DNA of 64,000 bases from Sulfuritalea sp. (GCA_030247575.1 JAOTRV010000014.1:1-64000); one strand, 5' to 3'. Positions 15,688-24,233 are shown, counted from the stretch's first letter. The notes: generated from the letters alone by a model not told the origin. Numbers and translations: made by a program.

Positions 15688-16899
15688 GTGGCTCATATTC
15701 CAGCAATACATCTGTCGTCGATCACGTTTGCGCGTCACGCCGATGGGCGAACCGTCCATGTAGGCGAGGTCGCGAACGGCCTCGCCTGTCTCTGCACCTG
15801 CCCCGGATGCGGCGAGCGCCTGGTCGCCAAGCACGGTAGCAAAATGGCCCATCATTTCGCACACGAAAGCGGTGTCGATTGCGTGATCGCGCGCGAATGT
15901 GCGTTACATCTGGCCGCGAAAGCCATCCTCGAGCGCGAAAGGCGCATTCTGGTTCCGGAGTTAGTGGCGTCCGCTTCCGCAATCGATTCAGTAGGCAAGA
16001 CGCACCACGTTACCCGGCGGCTGCCATCGGCTTCAATCACGTTCGATTCCGTGTCTCTCGAGGTCCCGATGGGTAACACCAAGCCAGACATCGTAGCTCT
16101 AGTCGGCACTAAGAACCTCATCATCGAGATAGCAGTCACCAGCTTTTCTGACCAGGTGAAGATTGACCGGCTGGCTCGAAAAGGCATCGCGGCTATCGAG
16201 ATAGATCTTTCTGGAATCGATCGGCTTGCCAGTTGGGAGGACATCTCGGCTGCAGTCATTGATCGTGTCGGAAACAAGGTCTGGCTGTTCAATCCGAAAG
16301 CGGAAGCCTTGCGATTGAGCGCGGAACACGATGCCAAGGTGCTCGCTGAAGCGGCACTCCGACATGCAGTGACTCAGAAAAAGCATCTTGATCAATCGCT
16401 CGCCTATCAGCGAAATCAGATTGACGGATTCGAAGAGGAACTTAACCGTTTCAGAGCATTCATCGCACCGGAAAACCAGGCTGACTTGCGGGCGTCACTT
16501 GATCCCGATGGCGAGCATGACGACTTTTGGGAAACAGCCGTAGCCGAGCTTGGAGTCGAATGGGATGATCCACCCGATTACCTGAATGTTTCAGTTCCCG
16601 GCGAGCTGATATTTTTCGTTGATCGAAGAGTTTGGCAGGCGGGAATCTTCATCACGTTCATTCGCCGGAATTCGAATAAGTCATTTCGCGGCGACGTCGT
16701 CTATAAATGGACGTCCAGATGCTTTGAGCGGCGGAACACGTTCCCCATCATTGCCCGACACAAACGCCTGCTCCCCACCGACGCGCTCGGGATGTTCAAT
16801 CTGACATCCAACCCAATCACTTTCTATCTGAGAGCACTGAAAAAAATGGGGTTCATCGTCGAAGATCGGGAGCGCTGGCGGATACTCAAGCGAAGTTGA
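15688..16899 (+). CDS. CoiA-like zinc-finger/nuclease-fold protein
   Basis: A 403-residue protein whose N-terminal 60 residues match the competence-protein CoiA family: CTCPGCGERLVAKHG is a zinc-ribbon half and HHFAHESG the second part. A PD-(D/E)xK-like core follows (KPDIVAL, then LIIEIAVTS), although the usual Lys is not obvious. A coiled region spans about residues 210-265 and the last third is unrecognised. CoiA-like proteins are linked to DNA processing during uptake; several relatives occur in mobile or defence contexts. The GTG at 15688 is the only start that keeps the zinc finger. Base composition is clearly more AT-rich than the surrounding genes, a sign of acquisition. Confidence 0.65.
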   Translation: MAHIPAIHLSSITFARHADGRTVHVGEVANGLACLCTCPGCGERLVAKHGSKMAHHFAHESGVDCVIARECALHLAAKAILERERRILVPELVASASAIDSVGKTHHVTRRLPSASITFDSVSLEVPMGNTKPDIVALVGTKNLIIEIAVTSFSDQVKIDRLARKGIAAIEIDLSGIDRLASWEDISAAVIDRVGNKVWLFNPKAEALRLSAEHDAKVLAEAALRHAVTQKKHLDQSLAYQRNQIDGFEEELNRFRAFIAPENQADLRASLDPDGEHDDFWETAVAELGVEWDDPPDYLNVSVPGELIFFVDRRVWQAGIFITFIRRNSNKSFRGDVVYKWTSRCFERRNTFPIIARHKRLLPTDALGMFNLTSNPITFYLRALKKMGFIVEDRERWRILKRS

Positions 16900-17226
16900 T
16901 GCAGCGGGGTCATAGCGACAGTTTGGGGGCAGATCAGATTGATTCCGGCGATATAGGGTCAGCTTAAATTGATCTTCAATGCAGCGTGAATCACCGTCCC
17001 GCCAGCGCCGACTCTTGACCCATCCCACGTCGGCAACTCAGCATCGAATTGATCTTCACGGCACCGCGAGGCCGGACCGGATGTCGGATGTCTTGTCGCC
17101 CGAATCCTGAACCGATTCGAACTGCGCCACTTTCCGTTTATCCTGTGAATGTCGAGACGTTAAACTACTGGGCTCGCGCCAGAAAGCCATTCGCGGATCT
17201 CCTTGCAGGAAACCATAGTTGAACAG
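16900..17226. other. Repeat-containing gap after the CoiA-like gene
   Basis: It contains an inverted long-form copy of the dispersed repeat (16947-17016) and several fragments resembling it (GGGGTCATAGCGAC, GATTGATTCCGG, ATTGATCTTCA twice). This looks like decayed mobile-element ends. No gene is seen. Confidence 0.55.
16947..17016. repeat. Dispersed motif copy 6, long form, inverted
   Basis: The 24-bp motif is in plus orientation (ACCGTCCCGCCA then GCGCCGACTCTT, 16993-17016). The tail lies on its left as GGCGATATAGGGTCAGC (16947-16963), the complement of the tails at 14.5 and 15.7 kb. Confidence 0.7.
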
Positions 17227-18375
17227 ATGCCGCGCCTTGCCGGCAGCAAACATCCCATGCCGAACGCAGAGACGAGCACAGAAAAGCCCAAGCTCCACTG
17301 GGTAGTCCGGATGAACTACCGCAACCGATCGCTGTCGTGGGTGATCCTGTGCCTGGTGGTGGCTGTGCACCTGCACCAACAGGCTCACGCCCCTTGGGTT
17401 TGGGCGGCCCTGGTGCTGCAGTTCCTGGTCTACCCGCAAGTAGTCTATTGGCGCGCACGGTTGGCCCGCGACCCGCTGCAGGCCGAAATCCACAACATGC
17501 TGCTCGATTCATTCTGCTTCGGCATCTGGTCGGCAGGCATGGGCTTCCCGTTGTGGATCGCATTTGTCTTCGGCGTCGGCACCAGCATCAACCTCGCTGC
17601 CTTCGAGGGCGGCATGGGCGTGGTCAAGGCCCTGGCCGCCCAAGTGCTGGGCATGGCGGCGACCGTGGCCTTCACGGGGCTGCATTTCATGCCGGACACC
17701 AGCCTCAGCGTGTCCTTGCTGGCTATCGCCTCCATCTCCACCTATCTGGTCATGTTCGGCCTCAGCGCGCGCCGGCGCACGCTGATGCTTCATGAGGTGC
17801 GCCAAAAACTGCGCGAAAACGAAAAGGCGCTGCGATCGCAGTTGTCGGAGATCCAGTTGCTCCAGGCGCAGCTCAAGGAAGAAGTGGACCGCGACCACCT
17901 GACGGGCCTGTACAACCGCCGCTACCTGGCCGCCACCATCGACCGCGAACTGGCCCGCTGCCTGCGCGACGGCTCGCCGCTGAGCGTCATGATGATCGAC
18001 ATCGATCACTTCAAGCTGATCAACGACACGCACGGCCACCCGTTCGGCGACGAGGTCCTGGCCGCCGTGGCCGGGGTCTTGAATGAATCCCTGCGCGCGG
18101 GCGACATCGCCTGCCGCTATGGCGGCGAGGAGTTTTTGCTGCTGCTGCCCAACATGGCCCTGGAAACGGCCAAGGCGCGGGCGGACGAAATTCGCCTCAA
18201 GGTCGCCGCGCTGTCGTTGAAGGCCGACGGCATTGCCTTTCCGGTTCGTATTTCCCTGGGGGTGGCTGAAGCGCCGCGCGATGCGGGCGACGCCGACACA
18301 CTGGTCAAGCAGGCCGACGCCGCGCTGTACCGCGCAAAGGCCGCAGGACGCAACCGCGTCGAGGCCACCGCCTGA
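17227..18375 (+). CDS. MASE2-domain diguanylate cyclase
   Basis: A membrane-bound enzyme making cyclic di-GMP from two GTP. About 382 residues: an N-terminal MASE2-like sensor of five to six hydrophobic helices (from about residue 30 to 190), a short coiled-coil linker, and a GGDEF domain. The active-site motif is GGEEF (RYGGEEFLLLLP), a fully active form; VDRDHLTGLYNRRYL marks the domain start. No RxxD inhibitory site is evident at the usual place before the motif. The start is uncertain: ATG 17227, ATG 17257 or TTG 17203; none has a strong ribosome binding site. Confidence 0.88.
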   Translation: MPRLAGSKHPMPNAETSTEKPKLHWVVRMNYRNRSLSWVILCLVVAVHLHQQAHAPWVWAALVLQFLVYPQVVYWRARLARDPLQAEIHNMLLDSFCFGIWSAGMGFPLWIAFVFGVGTSINLAAFEGGMGVVKALAAQVLGMAATVAFTGLHFMPDTSLSVSLLAIASISTYLVMFGLSARRRTLMLHEVRQKLRENEKALRSQLSEIQLLQAQLKEEVDRDHLTGLYNRRYLAATIDRELARCLRDGSPLSVMMIDIDHFKLINDTHGHPFGDEVLAAVAGVLNESLRAGDIACRYGGEEFLLLLPNMALETAKARADEIRLKVAALSLKADGIAFPVRISLGVAEAPRDAGDADTLVKQADAALYRAKAAGRNRVEATA

Positions 18376-18390
18376 GGCCGGCGTCCGGCC

Positions 18391-18414
18391 GCCGTGCCGC
18401 CGGCGTCTACTCCT
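18391..18414. repeat. 24-bp dispersed motif, copy 7
   Basis: Plus orientation: GCCGTGCCGCCG then GCGTCTACTCCT, between the cyclase stop and the SDR stop. Confidence 0.65.
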
Positions 18415-18428
18415 GAGCTATCGCGAGC

Positions 18429-18438
18429 GGGGGGGGGG
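18429..18438. repeat. Homopolymer tract G10
   Basis: Ten consecutive G residues lie on the + strand immediately after the stop codon of the minus-strand SDR gene. Confidence 0.9.
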
Positions 18439-19254
18439 CTACCGCAGGCCCGGGAACTCCCCTCCCACCCGCCGCTTCATGATCCGGGCATAGAGCCCCG
18501 GCGCGAGGCGGCTCAGCCACCAGGCCTTGCGCGCGGTGGCGTCGGGCAGGAGCAATTTGCGCCCTTGCGCCACCGCCTCGAAGACCCGCTCGGCGATTTC
18601 CTCGGGCGAGGATTCGCCGCCGGTGGTGATGCGCGGGCTGCTCACCGGCGCGCCGCTGCCGTCGGTGGCGGCGGCGCCGATGCCGGTGCGGATGAAGGAC
18701 GGACACACGAGGGTGACGCCGACGCCGGCGCTTTCGACTTCGCTGCGCAGGCTGTCGAAGAAGCCGTGCAGCGCATGCTTGCTGGCGGCATAGCCGGTGC
18801 GACCGGTCAGCGGCGAAAAGCCGGCGATGCTGGAGATGGCGATGATGAAGCCCTGCCGCGCGACGATGTGCGGCAGCGCGGCCTGGGTGAGGTTTACCGC
18901 GCCGAAGAAATTGACTTCCATCACGCGGCGGATGACGTCGGGATCGGTGTCGGCGAGCAGGCTGCGATGGCTGATGCCGGCGTTGTTGATGAGGCCGTCG
19001 AGCGCGCCGAACTGCGCGAGCGTCGCCGTCACGGCGGCCTTGCAGGCAGCCGGGTCGGTGATGTCGCCGGGCAGGGCCAGCGCCTCGGCACCCGTGGCGC
19101 GCAGTTGCGCCGCCATCGCGTCCAGCCGCGCCGCGTCGAGGTCCATGGCGGCGATGCGCGCACCGGCGGCGGCATAGCGTCGGCACAGCGCGGCGCCGAG
19201 TCCGCCGGCGGCTCCGGTGATGAGGACCACACGGCCCTTGAGTTCGCGCGTCAC
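18439..19254 (-). CDS. Short-chain dehydrogenase/reductase
   Basis: A 271-residue NAD(P)-dependent oxidoreductase of the classical SDR type. The cofactor motif TGAAGGLGAALC, the NNAG motif (LINNAGISH), catalytic Ser (AISSIAGFS) and YAASK active-site pair are all intact. A C-terminal extension with many Arg/Leu residues (YARIMKRR) resembles SDRs that act on lipid or steroid-like substrates. The GTG start at 19254 overlaps the stop of the epimerase gene by 4 bp; the frame is open further upstream but that is inside the epimerase. It is the last gene of the ThDP-enzyme cluster. Confidence 0.85.
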   Translation of the reverse strand: MTRELKGRVVLITGAAGGLGAALCRRYAAAGARIAAMDLDAARLDAMAAQLRATGAEALALPGDITDPAACKAAVTATLAQFGALDGLINNAGISHRSLLADTDPDVIRRVMEVNFFGAVNLTQAALPHIVARQGFIIAISSIAGFSPLTGRTGYAASKHALHGFFDSLRSEVESAGVGVTLVCPSFIRTGIGAAATDGSGAPVSSPRITTGGESSPEEIAERVFEAVAQGRKLLLPDATARKAWWLSRLAPGLYARIMKRRVGGEFPGLR

Positions 19255-20207
19255 CCTGCCTTGCCCGCTCGCGAGTTGCGCCACAGTTCGAAGACTTCGG
19301 CCGAGCTCAGCTTCGGCACATAGCCGAACTCCTCCTTCAGCCGTCGGTTGGCCAGCACCGGCCGGTAGCGCAGGAAGTCGATCTGCTCCGGGCCGTACTG
19401 GGTCAGGCCGAGTTTCTTCAGCAGCCACAAGGCGCCTTGCAGCAGGCCGGCCGGGAACTCGACGCAGCCCTTGCCGAGCCGCGCAGCAATTTCGAAGATG
19501 TCGAGCTTGCCGTCGCCGGCAACGTTGAAAATGCCGGTCACCGGCGAGTCGACGCCCTGCACGATGGCGCCGACCACGTCCTGGTCGTGGATGAAGACGA
19601 AGGGGCTGGCCGAGCCGCGGATCGCGATCAGGCGCGGCTTCTCGAACAGGTCGGTGATCTGGTTATGCACCGTGGCGCCGAGAATGGTGCCGATGCGGAA
19701 CACGACCTGCTCCAGTTGCGGCTGCCGCTCGCGGTAGTCGGCCAGCATTTCCTCGACCAGGCGCTTGTGCCAGCTATAGGCGAAGCTCCGGTTGCCGCGC
19801 ACCGGATCGCTCTCGGTCAGCCATTCCGGGTTGTCGGCGTGGTAGCCGTAGGCGGCGCCGGAAGACGACACGATGATGCGTTTCACCTCGTTGCGGACGC
19901 AGGCTTCGAGCAGGTTGCGGGTGCCATCGACATCGACGCTGTATTCGAAGTCGCGGTTGCTCTTCTTGCCCGGCGTGACGATGGAGGCCAGATGCACCAC
20001 GACCTGCGGTCGGTGACGGGCGACGATGGCATCGACTTCGGCAGCGCGGATGTCGGCGACTTCATAGGCGACGCCTGGCAGGCGCTGCATCTGCTCGCGC
20101 ACGTCGAGCGCGATGGTGGCGATGTCGGCGCGCCGCGCCAGTTCGGCCACCACCTGGCTGCCGAGGTAGCCGGAACTGCCGGTGACGAGGACGCGGATCG
20201 CGCTCAT
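19251..20207 (-). CDS. NAD-dependent epimerase/dehydratase family protein
   Basis: A 318-residue extended SDR. The Rossmann motif TGSSGYLGSQVV is at residues 9-20; the catalytic Ser is in IIVSSSGAAYG, and the Tyr/Lys pair is in FAYSWHK. Members act on nucleotide sugars or, in related branches, as 3-beta-hydroxysteroid dehydrogenases; the substrate cannot be decided. The gene is translationally coupled to the downstream SDR (GTGA overlap) and follows the BASS transporter gene by 82 bp, so the four minus-strand genes are probably co-transcribed. Confidence 0.82.
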   Translation of the reverse strand: MSAIRVLVTGSSGYLGSQVVAELARRADIATIALDVREQMQRLPGVAYEVADIRAAEVDAIVARHRPQVVVHLASIVTPGKKSNRDFEYSVDVDGTRNLLEACVRNEVKRIIVSSSGAAYGYHADNPEWLTESDPVRGNRSFAYSWHKRLVEEMLADYRERQPQLEQVVFRIGTILGATVHNQITDLFEKPRLIAIRGSASPFVFIHDQDVVGAIVQGVDSPVTGIFNVAGDGKLDIFEIAARLGKGCVEFPAGLLQGALWLLKKLGLTQYGPEQIDFLRYRPVLANRRLKEEFGYVPKLSSAEVFELWRNSRAGKAG

Positions 20208-20288
20208 GCCATGCCTTGCGCGCCGGGTGACGGGCCGCCCCTAACCCGGCGCAGCGTAAGACACGGAGTCGCGCAGCGACGAACCATC

Positions 20289-20320
20289 GTCACCCCTTTC
20301 CCAGGGAAAGGGGCTGGGGG
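20289..20320. repeat. GC-rich palindromic repeat (family B), copy 1
   Basis: CACCCCTTTCCC-AGGGAAAGGGG-CTGGGGG. The BASS gene ends inside it: its last residues (PLSLGKG) and stop codon come from the repeat. Confidence 0.7.
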
Positions 20321-21216
20321 ATAGGCTCTCTCCTGCTCCAGATCGTCGACACCGTCAGCCCCGAGATGATGTGCCAGATGCCCCACCACGCCGTGACGAT
20401 GGCCATGCCGCCGAGGCCGTCGAAGAAATTGAAAATCAGGATCAGGCCCAGCGCCGAATTCTGGATGCCGACTTCGATGGAGACCGCGCGCCGGTCGCGC
20501 TCGGGCAGGCCGGCGAATCTGGCGGCGAAGTAGCCGGTACTCAATGCCAGCGCGTTATGCAGGAACACGGCGAAAACGACGAAGCCGACAAAGTCGAGGA
20601 AGTAGCGCCAGTTGGCCGCCAGCGCGCCGAGCACGAACACGCCGAAAACGGCGATGGAAAATATCTTCACCGGCTTGTGCGCGCGCTCGACGAAACCGGG
20701 AAAGCGTTGCCCCGCCCACATGCCGACGATCATCGGCAGGCCGAGCAGCAGGAACACGGCCAGCAGCATGTCGAGCGGATCGAGCGCCACTTCCTTGAGA
20801 ATCTTCGCGGTTTCCGGATTCAGCCCGCCCCAGAGCGACAGGTTGAGCGGCGTCATGACGATGGCCACCGCCGTGGAGATCGCCGTCATGGTGATCGACA
20901 GCGCGGTGTTGCCCTTGGCGTAGTGGGTCAGGAAGTTGGAAATGTTTCCGCCGGGACAGGCCGCCACCAGCATCATGCCCAGCGCGATGCTGGGCGCCGG
21001 CCGGATCAGCATCACCAGCAGGAAGGTGAAGGCCGGCAGCAGGACGAACTGCCCGACCAGGCCGATGATCACGGGCTTGGGCATGGTCAGCACCGCCTTG
21101 AAGTCGGCGACCTTCAAGTCGAGCGCGACGCCGAACATCACCAGACCGATGATGGCGTTGAGCGCCCACAGCGAGCCCGGATTGAAGTTCAGCCGGACGA
21201 GGTCGATTTCGTTCAT
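20290..21216 (-). CDS. Bile acid:sodium symporter (BASS) family transporter
   Basis: A 308-residue inner-membrane transporter with nine to ten hydrophobic helices. ACPGGNISNFLTHYAKG and EVGIQNSALGLIL are the conserved crossover motifs of the BASS fold; substrates of the family include bile acids, pantoate, pyruvate and other organic anions. The ATG at 21216 has GGAG 6 nt upstream. The C-terminus is encoded by a dispersed GC-rich repeat, so the native tail has probably been replaced. Between the ThDP-enzyme gene and two dehydrogenases, it may import the substrate of that pathway. Confidence 0.82.
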   Translation of the reverse strand: MNEIDLVRLNFNPGSLWALNAIIGLVMFGVALDLKVADFKAVLTMPKPVIIGLVGQFVLLPAFTFLLVMLIRPAPSIALGMMLVAACPGGNISNFLTHYAKGNTALSITMTAISTAVAIVMTPLNLSLWGGLNPETAKILKEVALDPLDMLLAVFLLLGLPMIVGMWAGQRFPGFVERAHKPVKIFSIAVFGVFVLGALAANWRYFLDFVGFVVFAVFLHNALALSTGYFAARFAGLPERDRRAVSIEVGIQNSALGLILIFNFFDGLGGMAIVTAWWGIWHIISGLTVSTIWSRREPIPQPLSLGKG

Positions 21217-21247
21217 GAGCACTCCGTAGCAAGCAGATGCATCATTC

Positions 21248-21310
21248 CGTCGTTCCCGCGCAGGCGGGAACCCAGGCCGTTCTGGATTCCCGCCTGCGCG
21301 GGAATGACGA
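21248..21310. repeat. REP-type double hairpin
   Basis: GTTCCCGCGCAGGCGGGAAC and ATTCCCGCCTGCGCGGGAAT are two palindromic units in inverted order, the widespread REP/BIME-like form. They lie between two co-oriented genes and could attenuate transcription. Confidence 0.85.
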
Positions 21311-21313
21311 GTG

Positions 21314-23065
21314 TCACGCTTTCGGTTCCTCGTGCATCTTTTTAAAATGTATCAGGCCCGGCGCCCACATGTGTTTCACCGGATCGACATCGACGTGGAT
21401 CACCGCGCAGCCGCCGGTCGCCAGCGCGCGCTGCAGCGCGGGCTTGAGCTCCTTCGGATCGGAGACGCGCTCGCCGTAGGCGCCCATGCTTTCGCCCAGC
21501 TTGTCGAACTTGATTTCGCCGAGGTCCGCCTTGATCGTCTCGTCGGGGTCGAGGTGCTTGAAGATCATGGTCTTGATCGGCCGCAGCATGAACTGCTGGT
21601 TCATCTTGACCATGCCCCACTGCTTGTCGGCGAGCACGATGTAGATCACCTGCGCCTTGTTCCGCACCGCCGTCTCGACTTCCTGCGCATGGAAACCCAT
21701 GGCGCCGTCGCCGATGACGCAGCACACCGGCTTGCCCGGCCGCGCCAGCGCGGCGGCCACGGCCTGCGACGTGCCGGCGCCGAGCATGCCGAACTTGAAG
21801 GTGGAAATCACGGTATTGGGCACCGTGACCTTGTGATAGAACATGGCCCAGATCGTCGCATTGCCGCCGTCGGCGACCAGCACCGAATCTTCCGGAAACA
21901 GTTCGCGGCAGACGGCGCCGATGTGGGCCGGATGCATCGGCACCGCCATGTCGGAGAGCGCCTTGTCCCAGCCGGCGCGCTCGTCCTTCATTGTCTTGGC
22001 GTAGCCGGCGACGCGGCCGCGGCGGGTGTCGAGCTTGATCTCGCCCTGGCGCTTTTGCAGTTCGTCGCCCAGCAATTCGAGGAAACGTTTTGCATCGGCG
22101 ACGATGCCGAGGTCGGCCGGCTTGTTGAGACCGATGATGTCGCCGTCGAGGTCGACCTGGATGGTCTTCTGCTCGGAGGGATGGCGCCAGTAAGGCGGCT
22201 TGCCCCACCAGTCGGTTTCGCCGATGCGCGAGCCGAGGATCAGCACCGTGTCGGCGTCGTTCCTCACCTGGTGGTTGAGCTTGACGTGCGGCATGGTGAT
22301 GGCCAGCGGCGAGTCTTCGGTCAACATGCCGCGCGCGGCCCAGCTGGTGGTCACCGGCGCGTGCAGCAACTCGGCGACGCGGCGCAGCGCGTCATAGGCG
22401 TTGCAGTGGATGATGCCGCTGCCGGCATGGATCATCGGTGCGTCCGCCGCGATCAGCCAGTCGGCGGCCTGCTTCACCTGCTCAAGAGTCGGCGCTGGCG
22501 GCACGGCGTTGCGGTACTGGTGCGGCGCCCAATAGGCAATGTCGGCCTTGAATTTGCCGTTCATGATGGTCTCGGGCACGTCGATATGCACCACGCCGGG
22601 CCGCCCCTCGTAACTCTTGCGCAGCGCCTTCCTCGTCAGTTCGGGCACGCGGTCGAAGGAGGACACGGCCGAGCTCCACTTGCCGATCTTGCCGATGACG
22701 CCGCTCTGGTCGAAGCACTGGTAGCTGCCGCCGCGATCCGGATACATGATGGTCGGCCGGCGCGCGCTGGTGATCGCCAGCACGCGGTTGCCGTCGGCCT
22801 GCTCGACCACCAGGCCGGGCAGCAGGTTGGCGACGCCGGGGCCGTTGCTGGCCATGCAGACGCCGAGCTTGCCGGTCAGCCGCGCATAGGTGCCGGCCAT
22901 GTGCGCCGCGCAGGTTTCGTGGCGCGGCGTGACGATCTCTAGCCCCAGCCGGTGCAGCGCCGAATAGAAACCGAAATAGGTGCCGTCGATGATGCCGAAG
23001 ACTTTCTCGACGCCTTCCTTCTGCAACATGCGTGCGATGACTTCGCCGCCGGTGATTTCCGCCAT
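21314..23065 (-). CDS. ThDP-dependent enzyme, acetolactate-synthase-like
   Basis: A 583-residue thiamine-diphosphate enzyme with PYR, central and PP domains. The catalytic Glu is in TPRHETCAAHMAG, and the ThDP/Mg motif begins GDGAMGFHAQE with the Asn/Lys region AVRNKAQ. It is not a standard IlvB: the characteristic ALS substrate-pocket sequences are missing and no small subunit is nearby. It could be a carboligase or decarboxylase of unknown 2-oxo acid or acyl-CoA. It heads a set with a BASS transporter and two SDRs and is divergent from an AraC regulator; a palindrome sits 22 bp before its start. It carries an in-frame copy of the 24-bp motif (residues near NAVPPAPTLEQ). Confidence 0.82.
   Translation of the reverse strand: MAEITGGEVIARMLQKEGVEKVFGIIDGTYFGFYSALHRLGLEIVTPRHETCAAHMAGTYARLTGKLGVCMASNGPGVANLLPGLVVEQADGNRVLAITSARRPTIMYPDRGGSYQCFDQSGVIGKIGKWSSAVSSFDRVPELTRKALRKSYEGRPGVVHIDVPETIMNGKFKADIAYWAPHQYRNAVPPAPTLEQVKQAADWLIAADAPMIHAGSGIIHCNAYDALRRVAELLHAPVTTSWAARGMLTEDSPLAITMPHVKLNHQVRNDADTVLILGSRIGETDWWGKPPYWRHPSEQKTIQVDLDGDIIGLNKPADLGIVADAKRFLELLGDELQKRQGEIKLDTRRGRVAGYAKTMKDERAGWDKALSDMAVPMHPAHIGAVCRELFPEDSVLVADGGNATIWAMFYHKVTVPNTVISTFKFGMLGAGTSQAVAAALARPGKPVCCVIGDGAMGFHAQEVETAVRNKAQVIYIVLADKQWGMVKMNQQFMLRPIKTMIFKHLDPDETIKADLGEIKFDKLGESMGAYGERVSDPKELKPALQRALATGGCAVIHVDVDPVKHMWAPGLIHFKKMHEEPKA
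22484..22507. repeat. 24-bp dispersed motif, copy 8 (intragenic)
   Basis: Minus orientation, inside the ThDP-enzyme gene: the coding strand reads GCCGTGCCGCCA then GCGCCGACTCTT, encoding AVPPAPTL. Confidence 0.6.
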
Positions 23066-23086
23066 GACCTCGTTCTCCTCTTTCTG

Positions 23087-23103
23087 ACGTCAATTATTGA
23101 CGT
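23087..23103. promoter_or_regulatory. 17-bp perfect palindrome before the ThDP-enzyme gene
   Basis: ACGTCAAT-T-ATTGACGT lies 22-38 bp upstream of the ThDP-enzyme start codon. The perfect symmetry suggests a dimeric regulator site; it is not the usual direct-repeat AraC layout. Confidence 0.55.
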
Positions 23104-23146
23104 TTGTCTTGTCCGGCAAGAATAGGCGATTGAATAGTGCCGCTGC

Positions 23147-23185
23147 TTGTCGCAAAATACCCGGCCATTTGTCATTTCGCGACAA
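23147..23185. promoter_or_regulatory. Long inverted repeat at the AraC-gene start
   Basis: TTGTCGCAAAAT (23147-23158) and ATTTCGCGACAA (23174-23185) match at 11 of 12 positions as complements. The right arm abuts the ATG at 23187, fitting autorepression or a leader hairpin that hides the start. Confidence 0.5.
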
Positions 23186-23186
23186 C

Positions 23187-24233
23187 ATGCCCGATACCGA
23201 AATCGCCCCGACGAAGGAAGTCAGTGTCGCCATGGCCTATGGCCGGCGCCTGCTGGATGTCGTCGAGCGCCTGGGCCTGCCGCGCGCGGCCCTGCTGCGG
23301 CATGCCCACATCGATGCGGCGGAATGGAACGCGCCGCAGGGCCGCCTGCCCTTCAGCGCGCTGGTGGCGCTGTTCCGCACGGCGCTGACGCTGACCGGCC
23401 GACGCGACCTCGGGCTGGAATTCGGCCGCGATGCGCGCCCCGATACCTTCGACGTGCTCGGCTATGCGCTGATGACCTGTCGCGACCTGGAAGAGGCGAT
23501 CGGCCTGGTGCCGCTGTATCGGCGCATCGTGTTCGATTCGGGCTACAGCGAAACGCATTTCGGCCGCGAGGGCGGGCACGTCAAGCTGGCCTGGGTGGTG
23601 CTGCCGGAGGCGGCCCGGGCCGGACTGCCCTACTGCGATCTCCTGGCCGAATCCCTGCTCGCCAGTTGGGCGGGCTTCGGACGCTGGATCACGCGCAGCG
23701 AGCTGCCGCTGCGCGAGGTGCGCTTTGTGCACGACGCGCCCGAAGACACGCTGCCCTTCGCCAGGTTCTTCGGCTGCCCGGTGCGCTTCGCCGCCGGCGA
23801 GAACGCGATGTTGTTCGACGGCGACCTGCTGTCGCGTCCGCTGGTCCAGGCCGACGCTGCGCTCAACCTGACGATGCGCGACGAGGCGCGCATGGTCATC
23901 GCCCGCCTGCAGGGCGGCCATGACATCGTCAGCCAGGTGCGGCAGGCGCTGGTGCCGCTGATGCCGAAATGCGAAACCACACTGAAGCACGTCGCGGCCT
24001 CGCTCGGCATGACGCCGCGCACCTTGCAGCGCCGCCTCGTCCAGGCCGGAGCTTCCTTTCACGGCCTGCTCGACGCTTCGCGCCGCGAGCTGGCGCAGGT
24101 CTATCTGCGCGATTCGTCGCTTTCTGCGCTGGATGTCGCGTTGCTGCTGGGCTATGCCGAGCAGAGCTCCTTCACCCGCGCCTTCCGCAACTGGTTCGCC
24201 ACCTCGCCCTCGGCGTGGCGCAAGCACCACTAG
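23187..24233 (+). CDS. AraC-family transcriptional regulator
   Basis: A 348-residue regulator of the OruR/ArgR-like subgroup: an N-terminal 'arabinose-binding-like' effector domain (about residues 20-210, with FDVLGYALMTCRDLEEAI) and a C-terminal double helix-turn-helix (LKHVAASLGMTPRTLQRRL, then SALDVALLLGYAEQSSFTRA). It diverges from the ThDP-enzyme cluster and is the obvious candidate for its activator. The ATG at 23187 is used because it is the first in-frame start after the divergent promoter region; an internal ATG at 23232 is an alternative. The two inverted repeats in the 121-bp divergent region are candidate sites. Confidence 0.88.
   Translation: MPDTEIAPTKEVSVAMAYGRRLLDVVERLGLPRAALLRHAHIDAAEWNAPQGRLPFSALVALFRTALTLTGRRDLGLEFGRDARPDTFDVLGYALMTCRDLEEAIGLVPLYRRIVFDSGYSETHFGREGGHVKLAWVVLPEAARAGLPYCDLLAESLLASWAGFGRWITRSELPLREVRFVHDAPEDTLPFARFFGCPVRFAAGENAMLFDGDLLSRPLVQADAALNLTMRDEARMVIARLQGGHDIVSQVRQALVPLMPKCETTLKHVAASLGMTPRTLQRRLVQAGASFHGLLDASRRELAQVYLRDSSLSALDVALLLGYAEQSSFTRAFRNWFATSPSAWRKHH

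Noticed and set aside
19546-19570. Possible further copy of the 24-bp motif
   Set aside because: GAGTCGACGCCCTGCACGAT matches only half the motif and is explained by ordinary codons of the epimerase gene.
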